NCBI GenBank assembly: GCA_032690845.1
Contig: CM064420.1
Span: 64,406,707-64,470,706 of the forward strand
Length of the DNA stretch: 64,000 nt
Source: Eleusine coracana subsp. coracana
Taxonomy: Eukaryota; Streptophyta; Magnoliopsida; Poales; Poaceae
Reading direction: 5' to 3'
Shown here piece by piece: positions 46,930 to 57,369 of the stretch. Under the pieces are notes generated by a model. The model did no database searches and had not been told where the DNA came from. It saw only the letters and a list, made by a program, of their open reading frames with translations. The position numbers and the translations under genes are program-made. The first letter of the stretch is position 1. Each line of letters starts with the position of its first letter.

Positions 46930-47364
46930 GATTCACCTGGCCTATACGCTTGCTCCCTCGCAAGGACTTGATTGCTGCGACAGCTTGGACTGGTCATTCT
47001 CACCATTCTTCTCGGAAAATGGGTTCTTATGGGCGTTCCCCTGCAGCAGCAGTTTATCGCAGTCTATAGGGCCGCATCGGATCGCCCAGCACCGAGGTCG
47101 ACGAGGACGCCAGACAACGATTCTACCATCTCGGTGTAGTAGCCGCGGCAGGTGGTGAGCTCGGCGATTTCATAGCAGCCGCCGATACCCCGCGTGCGTC
47201 CGTGGCAGACATGGCTTCCGGGTCTCCGGAGGGAAAACCCAGACACAGTACTCGTCGGGACTGGGTGTGAGCGCGGCACACGTCGCGTTGATGGCAGGTG
47301 AACCGATGGCGAGCAGAGGAGCGAGGGGTATGGCGAGGAGCAGAATGACTACGGCTTGCATCAT
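46930..47364 (-). pseudogene. PMEI/invertase-inhibitor-like pseudogene (copy C)
   Basis: The minus-strand ATG at 47362-47364 opens a signal peptide and the first cysteine pair (TCAALTPSPDEYC). Compared with copy E, the middle of the domain is deleted and the frame shifts. The LTTCRGYYTEMVESLSGVL block appears in another frame and ends in a stop near 47,064. The NCDK/LLLQGNAHKNPF block follows after another indel. No continuous PMEI domain can be read, so it is a pseudogene. It is closer to copies A and F than to B and D. Confidence 0.82.
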
Positions 47365-47830
47365 GATTCTGTTTGTGTGGTCAGTGATTTATGACACGCT
47401 GTTTGCATAGCTCGTATCCCCGTGGTATTTACTTATGGAATAAAAATGGTCCTTGAGACAGAAAGTAGTGCAGTCAACAATAAATCTGTTACACTACTCG
47501 TGACGAATCTCCTAATGGCGGGGAAATTGTCTTGGAATATCCTCGCCCTCATGCTAGCCGCCTGGACGCTGTGAAAGTGGAAGGAGCAAAATAGCCGAGT
47601 CCTGAGGTAAACTTGGCAACGGGCGAGACGCCCGTGGATAGTAGCTGCATATGTCCGTGCCCGTTATCTGTTACGGGTGGGATATGCTGTCCATTTCTGT
47701 TGCCCGTGGGCGTGCCAGTTTGTGGCTTGGCATCACGTGGAGGAGGACGCCGGCATGGCTTTGTGCATGCGTCCTTTGCGTGGAGACGGATTCGGAGTGC
47801 TCGTCGGGTGACATCCCTACCCTATCCTGA
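47365..47830. other. Spacer, no gene supported
   Basis: It contains the 5' flank of copy C and moderately GC-rich sequence. Open frames at 47613-47999 show no domain. Confidence 0.4.
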
Positions 47831-47958
47831 GGCCTTGTTTGGATACTCACCAATACACTCCAATCCATATGGTTTGAGAGGGATTGAAAGGGAATTTAGC
47901 TCATTTTCCACCCCAATCCATTTCAATCCATATGGATTAAGATTACCCAAACAAGGCC
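47831..47958. mobile_element. Tourist-like MITE, 128 bp, with clear terminal inverted repeats
   Basis: Starts GGCCTTGTTTGGATA and ends, inverted, GGCCTTGTTTGGGTA, with one mismatch in 15. Flanked by TGA on both sides (47828-47830 and 47959-47961), a three-base target duplication close to the TWA of PIF/Harbinger elements. The interior is palindromic around CCATATGG words. Non-coding. Confidence 0.85.
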
Positions 47959-48648
47959 TGAGTGGGTTTTGCCGAGTGCCCAGCTCGGCTTTCTCGTAGT
48001 GCACGAAGATTGGGGTGACGCGGAGACGAAGCAAAAGAGGGGAGGCATGGAGACGGGCTGTCGGGTTGGTGGGAGTGGCGGCGTCGCGTCTCACATGGGC
48101 TGACACCTAGATCTGGCAGGATGACGGCTATGCTTGGCGGAGGGGCCCTAGCGCACTCGAAGATAGGGGCGACGTGCTCACCGTGCGGAGATAGGGGCGA
48201 CACGGAGATGGGCTGCTGGCCTAGCGGGAGTGTCTCAGAGGGATCGACGCCAAGACCTAGCGGGCTGACGGCTGTGCGGGTTGGGAGTTTGGAAGACATG
48301 CAAATGGGCAAACGAGCACCGTGAACGGCTGTGCGGGTTGGGATAAGTTGATTCTTTTGACGAGGTTAACTTTGACAAAGTCCTCGGAAGGAGATGTACC
48401 CTTAAACAATTCACTTTTTATAAAATAATACATCCATTCTACTCATATTTATATGGAAAATCTTGCACCGTGATTGGGTACTGACGTACTGTTGGGTCGC
48501 TTGACATCCTTCTCCATAGATTTCAGATTCGTACAAGAGTTCATAGACAAGCATTTATTTAGACTTGATATGCCTTTGCTTTCTCTCTGGAATAGTACAG
48601 TGCCATGCGAATGAATGGAACTAGCACAGAAGCATCTAAGCATAATCG
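47959..48648. other. Spacer, no gene supported
   Basis: GC-rich to 48,330, where TGCGGGTTGGGA occurs twice, then AT-rich 3' flank of PMEI copy D. No gene was recognised. Confidence 0.4.
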
Positions 48649-49188
48649 TTAAGGCCCTCTCTTTGACGCTTTACTCACAACAGACTCAAGGATGGCAGCA
48701 GCTAGCCTGGCCCAACTATCGTTGTCACCGTTCTCACCCGAAATCGGGTCCTTGTGAGAGTTCCCTTCGAATAGCATTATGTCACAGTCGTTGGGAGCCC
48801 CTGAGGCATTTAGAGCTTTCTCGACCACCGGAACGTCGAATCGGCTGGCACGGATGTCTGTGAGGACACTAGCTAGTAGCCCCTCCATAGTACCATAGAT
48901 CTCGCGGCAGGTGTTGAGCTCGTCGATGAGGTATGTGATGACCTGCAATGTGGAGGCGGCTTTGTGAGCTGTGATGTTGACTGCAGCTGTGGCCACGCCG
49001 CGCGCATCCGTGGCGTTAGCTGCCGCCGGATCGGCGGAAAGCACACCCACGCAGTAGTCATAGGGCTGCTGTGAGAGCGAGGCACACGTCGAGTTGATGA
49101 CTGATGAGTTGCCAATGGCTAGAGTGGGAGTGATGATCATGAGAAGTATTAACATCATGGCTATGGCTTGTGCCATGAGTGATCGCAT
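48649..49188 (-). CDS. Pectin methylesterase/invertase inhibitor-domain protein (copy D, intact)
   Basis: Single exon, 179 residues. The signal peptide covers residues 1-24, with a Met/Leu/Ile-rich core. The PMEI domain has C35, C46, C94 and C135 in the blocks TCASLSQQPYDYC, AHKAAS, LIDELNTCREIY and DCDIMLFEGNSHKDPI. Several N-x-S/T sequons suggest glycosylation. The product should be secreted and inhibit pectin methylesterase or invertase. It is very similar to copy B (opposite strand) and to the pseudogene copy E 1.1 kb upstream in the same orientation, so D and E are a tandem duplicate pair of which only D stayed open. A TATAAAT box lies about 50 bp before the ATG. Confidence 0.88.
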   Translation of the reverse strand: MRSLMAQAIAMMLILLMIITPTLAIGNSSVINSTCASLSQQPYDYCVGVLSADPAAANATDARGVATAAVNITAHKAASTLQVITYLIDELNTCREIYGTMEGLLASVLTDIRASRFDVPVVEKALNASGAPNDCDIMLFEGNSHKDPISGENGDNDSWARLAAAILESVVSKASKRGP

Positions 49189-49231
49189 ACAGTGATCTGC
49201 GTCTGTGCATCACCGTTGGTCCTTGACTCAT

Positions 49232-49238
49232 ATTTATA
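49232..49238 (-). promoter_or_regulatory. TATA box of PMEI copy D
   Basis: TATAAAT on the minus strand lies about 45-50 bp before the ATG at 49188. It implies a very short 5' UTR. Confidence 0.6.
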
Positions 49239-49716
49239 ACGGAGGCTTGACAAGGAAAACAGAAGAACGTTGGAATCAGCATTAAATTAGACGATTGCAT
49301 TTGATCAATCTCCGTGTGGGGGAATCCTTTTATACAGTAAATAAATTATTTCTTACCTCTATATGAACATTAAAATAATTTATTTATGGCTGGTCCCGAT
49401 ATGATTACTGATTATATGAATCTATACCATCATTTTAAGAGAGTTTTTTATGAGACCCATATATACTCCAATTCAATAGTTACAACAAATCGTTTAAACC
49501 GTGGTTCACTACATAAATGCAAAACATTTAGCTCTACAATTGATTTAAAATGTTCACTATTTATGAATCAATCAATTTAGATATACTATACTGAATACAT
49601 TATTTCTATTACCTCTATGAACATTGAATCATTTATAGATGGTGCCAATATGATTATATGTATATAGTACAATTTAATGATTACAAAATATTAAAAGGTT
49701 CACTATATAAATGGTA

Positions 49717-49950
49717 CTCCCTCCGTTCTTAAATTGTTGGCGTTATTGACTTTTTTAGTTAACTTTGACTATTTGTTTTATTCAAAAAAATTAAAATAAT
49801 ATCATATATATTGTCATAGTTTGTTTTATTACCAAATAAAATTTAAGTATAAATCAAAATTTTGTATATTTTAAATAATATTTTGAATAAGACGAATGAT
49901 CAAAGTTGACTAAAAAGTCAACAACAACAATAATTTAAGAATGGAAGGAG
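49717..49950. mobile_element. Stowaway MITE, 234 bp
   Basis: Begins CTCCCTCCGTTCTTAAATT and ends AATTTAAGAATGGAAGGAG, forming terminal inverted repeats. Flanked by TA on both sides (49715-49716, 49951-49952), the Tc1/mariner-type target duplication. The interior contains inverted AAAGTTGACTAAAAAGTCAA / TTGACTTTTTTAGTTAACTT arms. It separates PMEI copies D and E. Confidence 0.92.
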
Positions 49951-50314
49951 TAAATATTTAGTTGTGCAATTGTTTCACAAGCAAATGTTTTTATTTGAGC
50001 CTGCTCATAAATAGTGAACAAACCCACAATTTTGGCCTGACATAAAAGAATGGTAAAGGATTTTACCAAAAAAAAAACATCCTAGCAAGCTGACCAGCGG
50101 GATGCATGAATCTTATAATTCTTTGAACAATCAATTCCATACGTAAGAATGCACGATAAAGTCAAGGCGTTGCCGACGATGAAATAAGTAGCGCATATCC
50201 CAGAGGAAGACAAACACACGAGCATACAAAAGTTCAGAAACAATAGTAACTTATTAGGTGTCATGCGAATGAAAAGAACTAGCACCGTAGCACGGGAGCA
50301 TCTATGCCTAACCG

Positions 50315-50819
50315 TTAAGTCCCTCCTCTCTTTGACGCTTTACTCACTACAGAATCGAGTATGGCACTAGCTAGGTTGACCCAGCTGATGTTATCGCCAT
50401 TCTCCCCCGAAATCGGGTCTTTGTGCGAGTTTCCTTCGAATAGCATTATGTCACAGCCTACATGATCCCCAGTGGCGTTCATGCCTTTCTCGAGCGCCGC
50501 ATCGTCGAATCACCCGGCGCCGAAGTCTGTGCGGACGCCGGGCAGCTTCTCTTCCATAAAACCATAGATCTCGTGACAGGTGTTGAGCTTGTCGATGAGG
50601 TGTGTGATGACCTGCAATGTGGAGGCGGCCTTGTGTGCTGTGATGTTGACTGCAGCTGTGGCCACGCCGCGCGCATCCGTGGCATTAGCTGCCGCCGGAT
50701 CGGCGGAAAGCACACCCACGCAGTAGTCGTAGGGCTGCTGTGAGAGCGAGGCACACGTCGAGTTAATGACAGATGACAAGTATTAACATGGCTATGGGTT
50801 GTGTCATGATTGATCGCAT
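50315..50819 (-). pseudogene. PMEI/invertase-inhibitor-like pseudogene (copy E)
   Basis: It is homologous to copy D from ATG 50817-50819 to TAA 50315-50317, but with two lesions. First, about 36 bases covering the end of the signal peptide are missing (net loss 35), which shifts the frame and stops translation about 15 codons in. Second, an in-frame TGA at 50510-50512 replaces the Arg codon in the position equivalent to R116 of copy D. The rest of the domain, including all four cysteine codons, is still readable between and after the lesions. An intact TATAAAT at 50868-50874 remains upstream, so it may still be transcribed. Confidence 0.88.
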
Positions 50820-51282
50820 AGTGGGTAATGTGCTGGATATGCGCATCACCGTTGGTCTTTATCTCATATTTATAATGGAGCCTTGAGAAAGAAAGTAGAA
50901 TAACATTGCAATCAGCATTAAATTAATTGTATGTGATAAATGTCCTTCCTTATTGGAGAATCAATTTAGATATAGTGAATAAATTATTTCTATTACCTCT
51001 CTATGAAAATAAAATGGTGCCGATATGATTATAGTACATATATAGTACAATTTAATGATTACAAAATATTGAAGGGTTCACTATATAAATGGTAAATATT
51101 TAGTTGTGGAATTGTTTTACAAGCAAATGTTTTTATTTGAGCCCTGCTCATAAATAGTGAGCAATCCCAAAAAAATTGAGTCTGATATAAAAGTGGTAAA
51201 AGATTTTAACAAAGTCATCCTTGCAAGTTGGCCAGCAGGATGGTATAAATAATTATAACTATTTGATTTGTTTCGTGTTTTA

Positions 51283-51540
51283 GGGCTTATTTGGATCCAC
51301 TGAGATTTTAAGAATTCAGATTTTTGAATCCGTGATGCCTCCAAATAGGGCAGATTTTTCCCTGGATTCTAAAATCTAGATTCCCATATTTTAAGAATCT
51401 TATAATCTAGTTATATACCTAGCTAAAACTAGATTTTAAAATCTCAACATTAAAATCAGGTATCCAAACATCACAATCCAGATGATTATCTTTATATTCG
51501 GGATTCTAAAATCTCAAGATAAAAATCAGATTTTAAGAAT
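51283..51540. mobile_element. Probable AT-rich MITE remnant
   Basis: GGGCTTATTTGGA at 51283 is inverted about 50 bases later (TCCAAATAGGGC), and ATTTTAAGAAT/ATTCTAAAATCT words recur in both orientations to about 51,540. No clean outer termini or target duplication were found. Confidence 0.4.
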
Positions 51541-51690
51541 ATAAGTTGGTTCCACCTTATGCATTGACAGAACACCCGGCATTTCACTTAAAAGAAAAAC
51601 AAAATTGTCATGGATACCTGTTCAAACAGTTTATCTATTTTTATTTCAAGCTCCATGTTACAAACACATCATGGAATGATCGAGGTTCAC

Positions 51691-52202
51691 CTAGCCGACT
51701 ACTATATGCTTCCTCGCTAACAAGGACGTGATTGCAACAGCTAGGCGGGCCAACTTGTCATTATCACCGTTCTCCTTGGAAAAAGGGTTCTTATGTGCAT
51801 TCCATTGCAACAGCAGTTTATCGCAGTCCATGGGTTGATCCCCGGCCTTGGACGCTTTCTCGAGTGCCCCATTATCGAATTGCCCGGCACGGAAGTCGAC
51901 GAGGACGCCAGACAAGGATTCTACCATGGTGGTGTAGTAGCCGCGGCAGATGGTGAGCTCGTCGACGAGGTCGGCGATTACGCGCGACGTGGATGCGGCC
52001 TTGCGCGCCGTCGTGTTCATCGCAGCCGCCGCCACCCCGCGTGCGTCTGTGGCGGCCATGGCTGCTGGGTCTCCGGATAGGAAACCCAGGCAGTAATCGC
52101 CGGGACTGGGTGTGAGCGCGGCACATGATGGCAGGTGAACCAATGGCGAGCACAGGAACGACGGGTATGGCGAGGAGTAGAATGACTACAGCCTGCATCA
52201 TG
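51691..52202 (-). pseudogene. PMEI/invertase-inhibitor-like pseudogene (copy F)
   Basis: The ATG near 52200-52202 starts a signal peptide frame (QAVVILLLAIPVVPVLAIG). Just before the first conserved cysteine, eight bases present in copy C are missing (near 52126-52128), which throws the domain out of frame. The remaining frame (51691-52130) reads cleanly through SCAALTPSPGDYC, ARKAAS, LVDELTICRGYY and MDCDKLLLQWNAHKNPF to a stop at 51691, about 145 codons without further damage. It therefore looks recently disabled, or rescued only if an alternative start without signal peptide is used. A sequencing error is the main alternative explanation. Confidence 0.82.
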
Positions 52203-53839
52203 ATTCTGTTTGTGATCGCTGATTTACGGATACACACAGGGTGCATCAGGTGACTGATTTTATATAGAAGAAAGAAAAGAACGAATGAGCCTTGAGACGG
52301 AATGTAGGGCAATATTGGGCAATTGTTATGTAGAGTAAATTTGATACCAATACGCCTCCTGGCGGGGGGAATATCTTGGGTGGTTTAATAAGTAAACATA
52401 TGATTTGAATCCAATTCAGCCATAGTGGCATTCATATATACGTTCTCTCCAAACAAATCTGGCACCGCTATAAATTGCTATTGGTACTACTGCCAACAGT
52501 CTTTCATGTATTTGAACCCAAATCCTCTGCAGAAAAAGTTGCAAGTCATTAAATAGTATTCTTATGTGTAGCTGCGCTCATTAAAATATTTAACTATAGC
52601 AAAATATTGCTACATTTTCATCCGTCAAGAATCTTTCAGACTATTTTAAGATGTTGCTCGTTGCTGTGGGGGTTTCTAGGGACAAAATCAAAGACATTGA
52701 AGAAAAGAAATATCCATTAATAACTACTAGTTTTTTGTACGTGGGACACACATGTTGCCTTTGTTTTATAAAGCTATCATGTATTAAATGGAAGCATGTA
52801 TTGAAAGGCAGACAAATCCGTGAATGATATTTCTCACTGGTGTTAAGAGGCGTGTGAGTAGAAAAATGTTTATGCTATACAAAGTTAAATATTTAGAAGA
52901 AATAAATAATATAAAGTTGATATATAAGGATCATCAGAAATGGGGAACTCTCATCTATGAGTTGTGCCATGGTGATATTGAAAGCAAGAAATATGAAAAT
53001 TGATTTTTTAAAACTTTTGAAAAAAACAAATTAGAAACCCTAATATGTAGAACAAGACACATGCCATCTGAAAGCATGCATTACAGGCAAACTAACACTC
53101 ATGCAGTCAGCTAGCAAAATCACTAAGTACAGCTCCCATGAAAAAATAGAAGATTTTGACATCTCATTCCCACTGGAAAACAATAAAAAGCTTTGGACAT
53201 CTCATTCACACACGGACAAAACTAAAAAGAAAGACGAGAAAAAAATGAACCTGATACAGCTTGAATAATAGTCAAGAAATGAAGACAGCTTGAATAATAG
53301 TCAAGAAATGAAGACAGCTAGAATAATAGTTCTCACGCTATTGTCCCATCCTGTTTGTCAATCCTATCAGAATGTTCAACCTCTTCACCGTGTGGTGGTG
53401 ACTTGTAGTTGTAAATTACAAAAAGGAAAAAAACTAAAATGAGACTGATTCATTGAGTTTCACCAAACCTCTGGCATATATTAATATGCCTGTCATGCTA
53501 GAATGTGCATACCAATTTCGGACCATGGATATAGATACAACATTTTTTTTGTCCTATTAAGGAAAACAAAAGCTGTTCTACTAACTATTCTTTTTTCTCG
53601 AGCATGTGAGAGATCAAGGCATCATTTTATTAAGAAGTAAAAAGGAACCCTTACAAAAACACACACACACACGCCACACCATTGGTTATTTTGTTACATC
53701 CTTGACCGTGAGTAACAAGACAAAAAGACCACTACCAAGACAACATTATGTCCAGGCAGACAGCGCGGTCAAGAACGACAGACCCCTAGCACCCGCTACC
53801 TCCTCCACGAAGCTTAGCGCTCTAGCCTCTAGTCATGCT
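52203..53839. other. Intergenic, repeat-bearing, no gene supported
   Basis: AT-rich spacer. It contains a 29-bp tandem repeat (53257-53332). Nothing else was recognised. Confidence 0.45.
53257..53332. repeat. 29-bp tandem repeat, about 2.6 copies
   Basis: CAGCTTGAATAATAGTCAAG starts at 53257 and 53286 in perfect copies and again, partially and with one change, at 53315. Confidence 0.9.
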
Positions 53840-54280
53840 TGGCGCTACACCATCGAAAACACACACATCGTGGTGTCTCCCTAGCATCCATGCATCAAGC
53901 ATCACAATGGAGTTCAGGCCCTTGCGCCACTGATCCAGAGCAACAAGAGAAATCTTGTCCCACCAGTCATCAAAGGAAACATCATCCGGCTGCGGCGCAA
54001 GGTGTTTTGTTCCAGCTGGTTAAGAATGCTATACCAAAACTTCCCTGCAAAGGAACAAGCCACCAGAATACGATTGATATAGTTTTTTGTTTTTGACCAC
54101 ATAAGACATAACACACAGCGATCAGGATGGAAAAGTCCGCTACATGCAAGTCAATATATTCGAATGCCCCATTGTCAGGTGGCAACCTCCCCTGTACAAA
54201 TCGGGTGTAGTCCGCCACAAAATTTCGCACCTTTTTCACCGCCGACAAACGTAGCCACGCGGCCAAGCCAAGAAATCATG
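53840..54280 (-). mobile_element. L1-type LINE 3' remnant (zf-RVT region)
   Basis: In changing frames the minus strand encodes DRCVLCLMWSKTK, NRILVACSFAGKFWYSILNQL, DDVSFDDWWDKISL and VALDQWRKGLNSIVML, the conserved zf-RVT and C-terminal blocks of plant L1 LINE ORF2. Frameshifts and stops make it non-functional. Upstream RT sequence is not present. Confidence 0.75.
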
Positions 54281-55390
54281 GTGTTCAGCGCTGTCTACAG
54301 AAATCTCCTTGTTCGATTCATGCATGAGGCTGCCCCCCGATCGCCCGTTCAAGGCTGCCCCGTCGAGCTCAATGTAGTTCATATGAGATATCACTTAATA
54401 TCAGTTAGGCTACTATACATATGCTAATTTTGTTATATACATTGAGAATAATACTCCATTTACATGTTATATTAGTCATATTAGTCAATTTAGTTAGGAA
54501 ACATTATCATGACATCAGCACTCAACAACGTGTTAGCTAATCGATGTTTGCAAGGAACTTGTTTACAGTAGGATAGCTAGTAACTGGTCAAAGTTTTGTT
54601 CCCCCCCCCCCCCCCCCCCCCCCTTCCCCAAAAGAAAAAAAAAAACTGGTCAAAGTTTTGAACAGATTGATTAATAAGGGAATTAGCAAGAAAGCTTTGA
54701 ACAATAGGATAAGTGAGGAAATAATTTGTTGAGCACCAAAATATAACACTGAAGAATGAAAGCTTTAACAATTATATATGAAAAAAAAGGAATGCATATA
54801 AAGAAGACTGCATAACCTATGATGCTCACAACATTAAACATCACAATCAGCCAAAATAAAAAAAAATCATCATGGTTTATACTTCTCACTTCTCTTTATC
54901 TCCTGAAACAAATAAAAGTTCATACTGATCATGGCTTAGGGCTCAAAATTGCACTAAGATGCAAATATCATATGTCACAGTTAACATTCAAATGTACCAA
55001 TGCCTTAACTGCATCTGCACGTAAACTGTAATCTACCAATGAGTGAGAAGGCCATTATGCAAAGACATCTTCAGGTTTCAGATGGAATGGTCCCTCATAG
55101 AAAACTGAGCGGTCATTGAGGTACCTGTTCAATAGTTGTAACTCGACGAAGCATAGACAGAAGCATTCTCACCCACAAAGTGCTTGTCATGGATCTTCTC
55201 TTTGATGAGGAGAGAGGATGTTTGGCATATCCTGCGTGGGTGTAGAATTCCCATTATTCTTCCACAATGCCTTTCCCGCATGAGAGACGCCTCAGTTGAT
55301 CTTTTGTAAGAAAAAGAAAATGTGAGTAAACAAGAACACCGAAAAACTATTGCCTGAATAGACAAGATACAACAAAGAGCAGGTGAGAAC
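54281..55390. other. Intergenic with poly-C insertion, no gene supported
   Basis: AT-rich. The main object is a C23 run with a short A-rich tail between 17-bp direct repeats (54582-54660). A minus-strand stretch at 55060-55130 is preceded by an acceptor-like CAG and reads YLNDRSVFYEGPFHLKPEDV. It could be an exon scrap of an unrecognised gene. Confidence 0.4.
54582..54660. repeat. Poly-C/poly-A insertion flanked by 17-bp direct repeats
   Basis: AACTGGTCAAAGTTTTG occurs at 54582-54598 and 54644-54660. Between them lie 45 bases: TT, C23 (54601-54623), TTCCCC, then an A-rich run. Confidence 0.9.
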
Positions 55391-55450
55391 TTACATGTTG
55401 CAGTTGATGTTCTTGCTGATCTTGTAGGGCAGGGAGACGCCGCACTTGCT
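55391..55450 (-). pseudogene. Non-specific lipid-transfer protein (nsLTP1-like) exon scrap
   Basis: About 17 codons on the minus strand read SKCGVSLPYKISKNINCN, matching the C-terminal end of type 1 nsLTPs (CGV-IPY-IS-..-C). A consensus donor GTAAGT begins at 55394, exactly where nsLTP genes carry their only intron. No upstream nsLTP sequence is present, so it is a fragment, perhaps carried by a transposon. Confidence 0.6.
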
Positions 55451-56639
55451 GTGCTATGCTGTTAGGAACTATAGAGTCTTATCCATGTCTAATCGTCGTG
55501 ATCAAACATCCGCGCCCAGATCTGCGGAGAAAACTGTCATCCAACCTTGCCGATGGATGGTAGTTGAGGATCTCGAAGCCCAACAGCCATCCGTGTCCAC
55601 AAGCCTAGAGCCGTGCCTCCACTGTTGCCATCATCGTCTCATCGAGCACCTGAAGCCAGGCCGCCGCCATCACCCTCGAGGTGCTCGAAGCTGCGCCGCT
55701 GTCATAGATGAGATGGAAGGTTGATGTCATTGAGAACGGGAACAGACTCATCGAAGCCTTGATCTATGCGGTGAACGAGGTCGGAGGCCAAGATCTGCAG
55801 CCCATGGACACAGAGGCGCGGCCCCAAGTGTGACTACAATGACATTGATAAAGGAGCCGCCATTGCCCAGCCTAGCTGCCTGAACGCTTGCAGTCACCAC
55901 CTTTGTACCACATCGCTTCGGATTCCACAGCTGCACTTGAGCTTGTCCATCTGCTCCTCCCCTCAGATCCATTTTCCTCACGAGAAGCGGTTGTGGCAGC
56001 CGCTTGGCATCGTCGACCTGCTTGATGTTGGTGGTGGTGCAGCCATCTCCATCGCTGTCACTTTCGAGCGGTGGTCGGGGCAGGCAACGCGATTGATCCG
56101 ATGAGGGCGCTAGCAGGAACCCGGCACCGCGAGAACCATCAACCAAAGAACGAAAACGATGCAGGAACCCGGCATCGCGAGAAGGATCGAATCGATGTGG
56201 TTTCAAAGGATGCGGGGGTTCCCCGAACGGCACTCGATCAAGATCCTTCGCGGGCAGAAAAGGATCGTAGCAGGGGGTGTGGAGGTTGGGGGAGGTGCGG
56301 TAAAGGAATTATGTGATAGAAAGGAAAGAACGATATGTCCACGCCGTGATTTCAGGGTGTGGGTCGTGCGGGCGGGTCAATCTGCCGTGGTGAAAAAAGA
56401 AGCTGAATTGGTGGCAGACAAGACCAAATTAGAACTATGGAAGATGTAATGTGATATTTTTTCATGGGCCCGGGTTTAATCTAATAGTCAGATTTAAATG
56501 AGATAGACAATCAAAGACTAGGATATGGTGGGTATTAGAATTTTTTAGTGAGTTTAGATGGATAGATGTTTAATCTTTATAGTATAAAAAACACATAAAT
56601 ACTATATATCAAATAAGACGTAAATTATAGAACATATAA
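55451..56639. other. Intergenic, GC-rich, no gene supported
   Basis: 55,500-56,300 is GC-rich. The longest frame (minus 55748-56233, 161 codons) shows no domain. GGAACCCGGCA(C/T)CGCGAGAA occurs at 56116 and 56164, a small local direct repeat. Confidence 0.4.
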
Positions 56640-56974
56640 GGGTGCGTTTGATACTGCTTATTGGAAGTGCTTATGTTTAATAAATAGTTTGAACTATCAA
56701 CCAGTAAAATATTAAAGTGTTTATGAGGTATAAGCACCTATAAGCATTTTACCATTTTATATTAGCCATAAGCATTTTGGACAAAGCAACAAAATATAGC
56801 TTATAGTGCTTATGAGTTAGCATAAGCAGTTTTGATAGATAAGCATAAGCAGTTTTGTCAAACATGTTAACTGCTTATATTATAATAAGCACTATAAGTA
56901 GTTTTTAAAAATAAATACTATAAACACTAAAAGCACTATAAGCACTTTGAATATAAGCAGTGTCAAACTCACCC
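56640..56974. mobile_element. Tourist-like MITE, 335 bp
   Basis: Starts GGGTGCGTTTGATACTGCTTA and ends, inverted, GGGTGAGTTTGACACTGCTTA, 19 of 21 matching. TAA flanks both ends (56637-56639, 56975-56977), the PIF/Harbinger-type duplication. The interior is rich in TAAGCACTTATAAGC-type inverted words. Non-coding. Confidence 0.9.
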
Positions 56975-57102
56975 TAAGAAACACCACATAAATATCAATT
57001 CGATAGTTGATGAAAGAAATGGAGTTACACAATCTAGATGTCATTATTTAGGGTTTAACTTTTTTCAAAGGTTCCAAGTTAGAAATTGCACATATTCATA
57101 TA

Positions 57103-57369
57103 GGGGCATTTGCGTTTCTATCCCTACTTTGTTTATCTCTTATTTTTTCAACTTTATGATTTGACCCCTGATTTTTTAAAATGAAGCTAGAAGCTATCCT
57201 TATAGTTATGATTTTACCCCTGGTTTTGGAATAGACTAGGGGTAAAATCGTAAACAGAAGAGTAACTTCTAACTTCATTATAAAAAATCAGGAATAAAAT
57301 CATAAATTAAAAAAAAAAGAGTAAAATCACAATTAGAAGGCAAACCAGGAGTAGAAACACAATATTCCC
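57103..57369. mobile_element. Foldback MITE, 267 bp
   Basis: The left half (GGGGCATTTGCGTTTCTATC, then ATGATTTGACCCCTGATTTTTT and GAAGCTAGAAGCTA) is mirrored along almost its whole length by the right half, giving a near-complete hairpin around 57,235. TA lies at both borders (57101-57102, 57370-57371). The superfamily is unclear. The long arms differ from the Tourist elements nearby. Confidence 0.75.

Noticed and set aside
55748..56233. 161-codon open frame on the minus strand
   Set aside because: No domain, low-complexity Pro/Arg content, and antisense frames open over the same GC-rich stretch.
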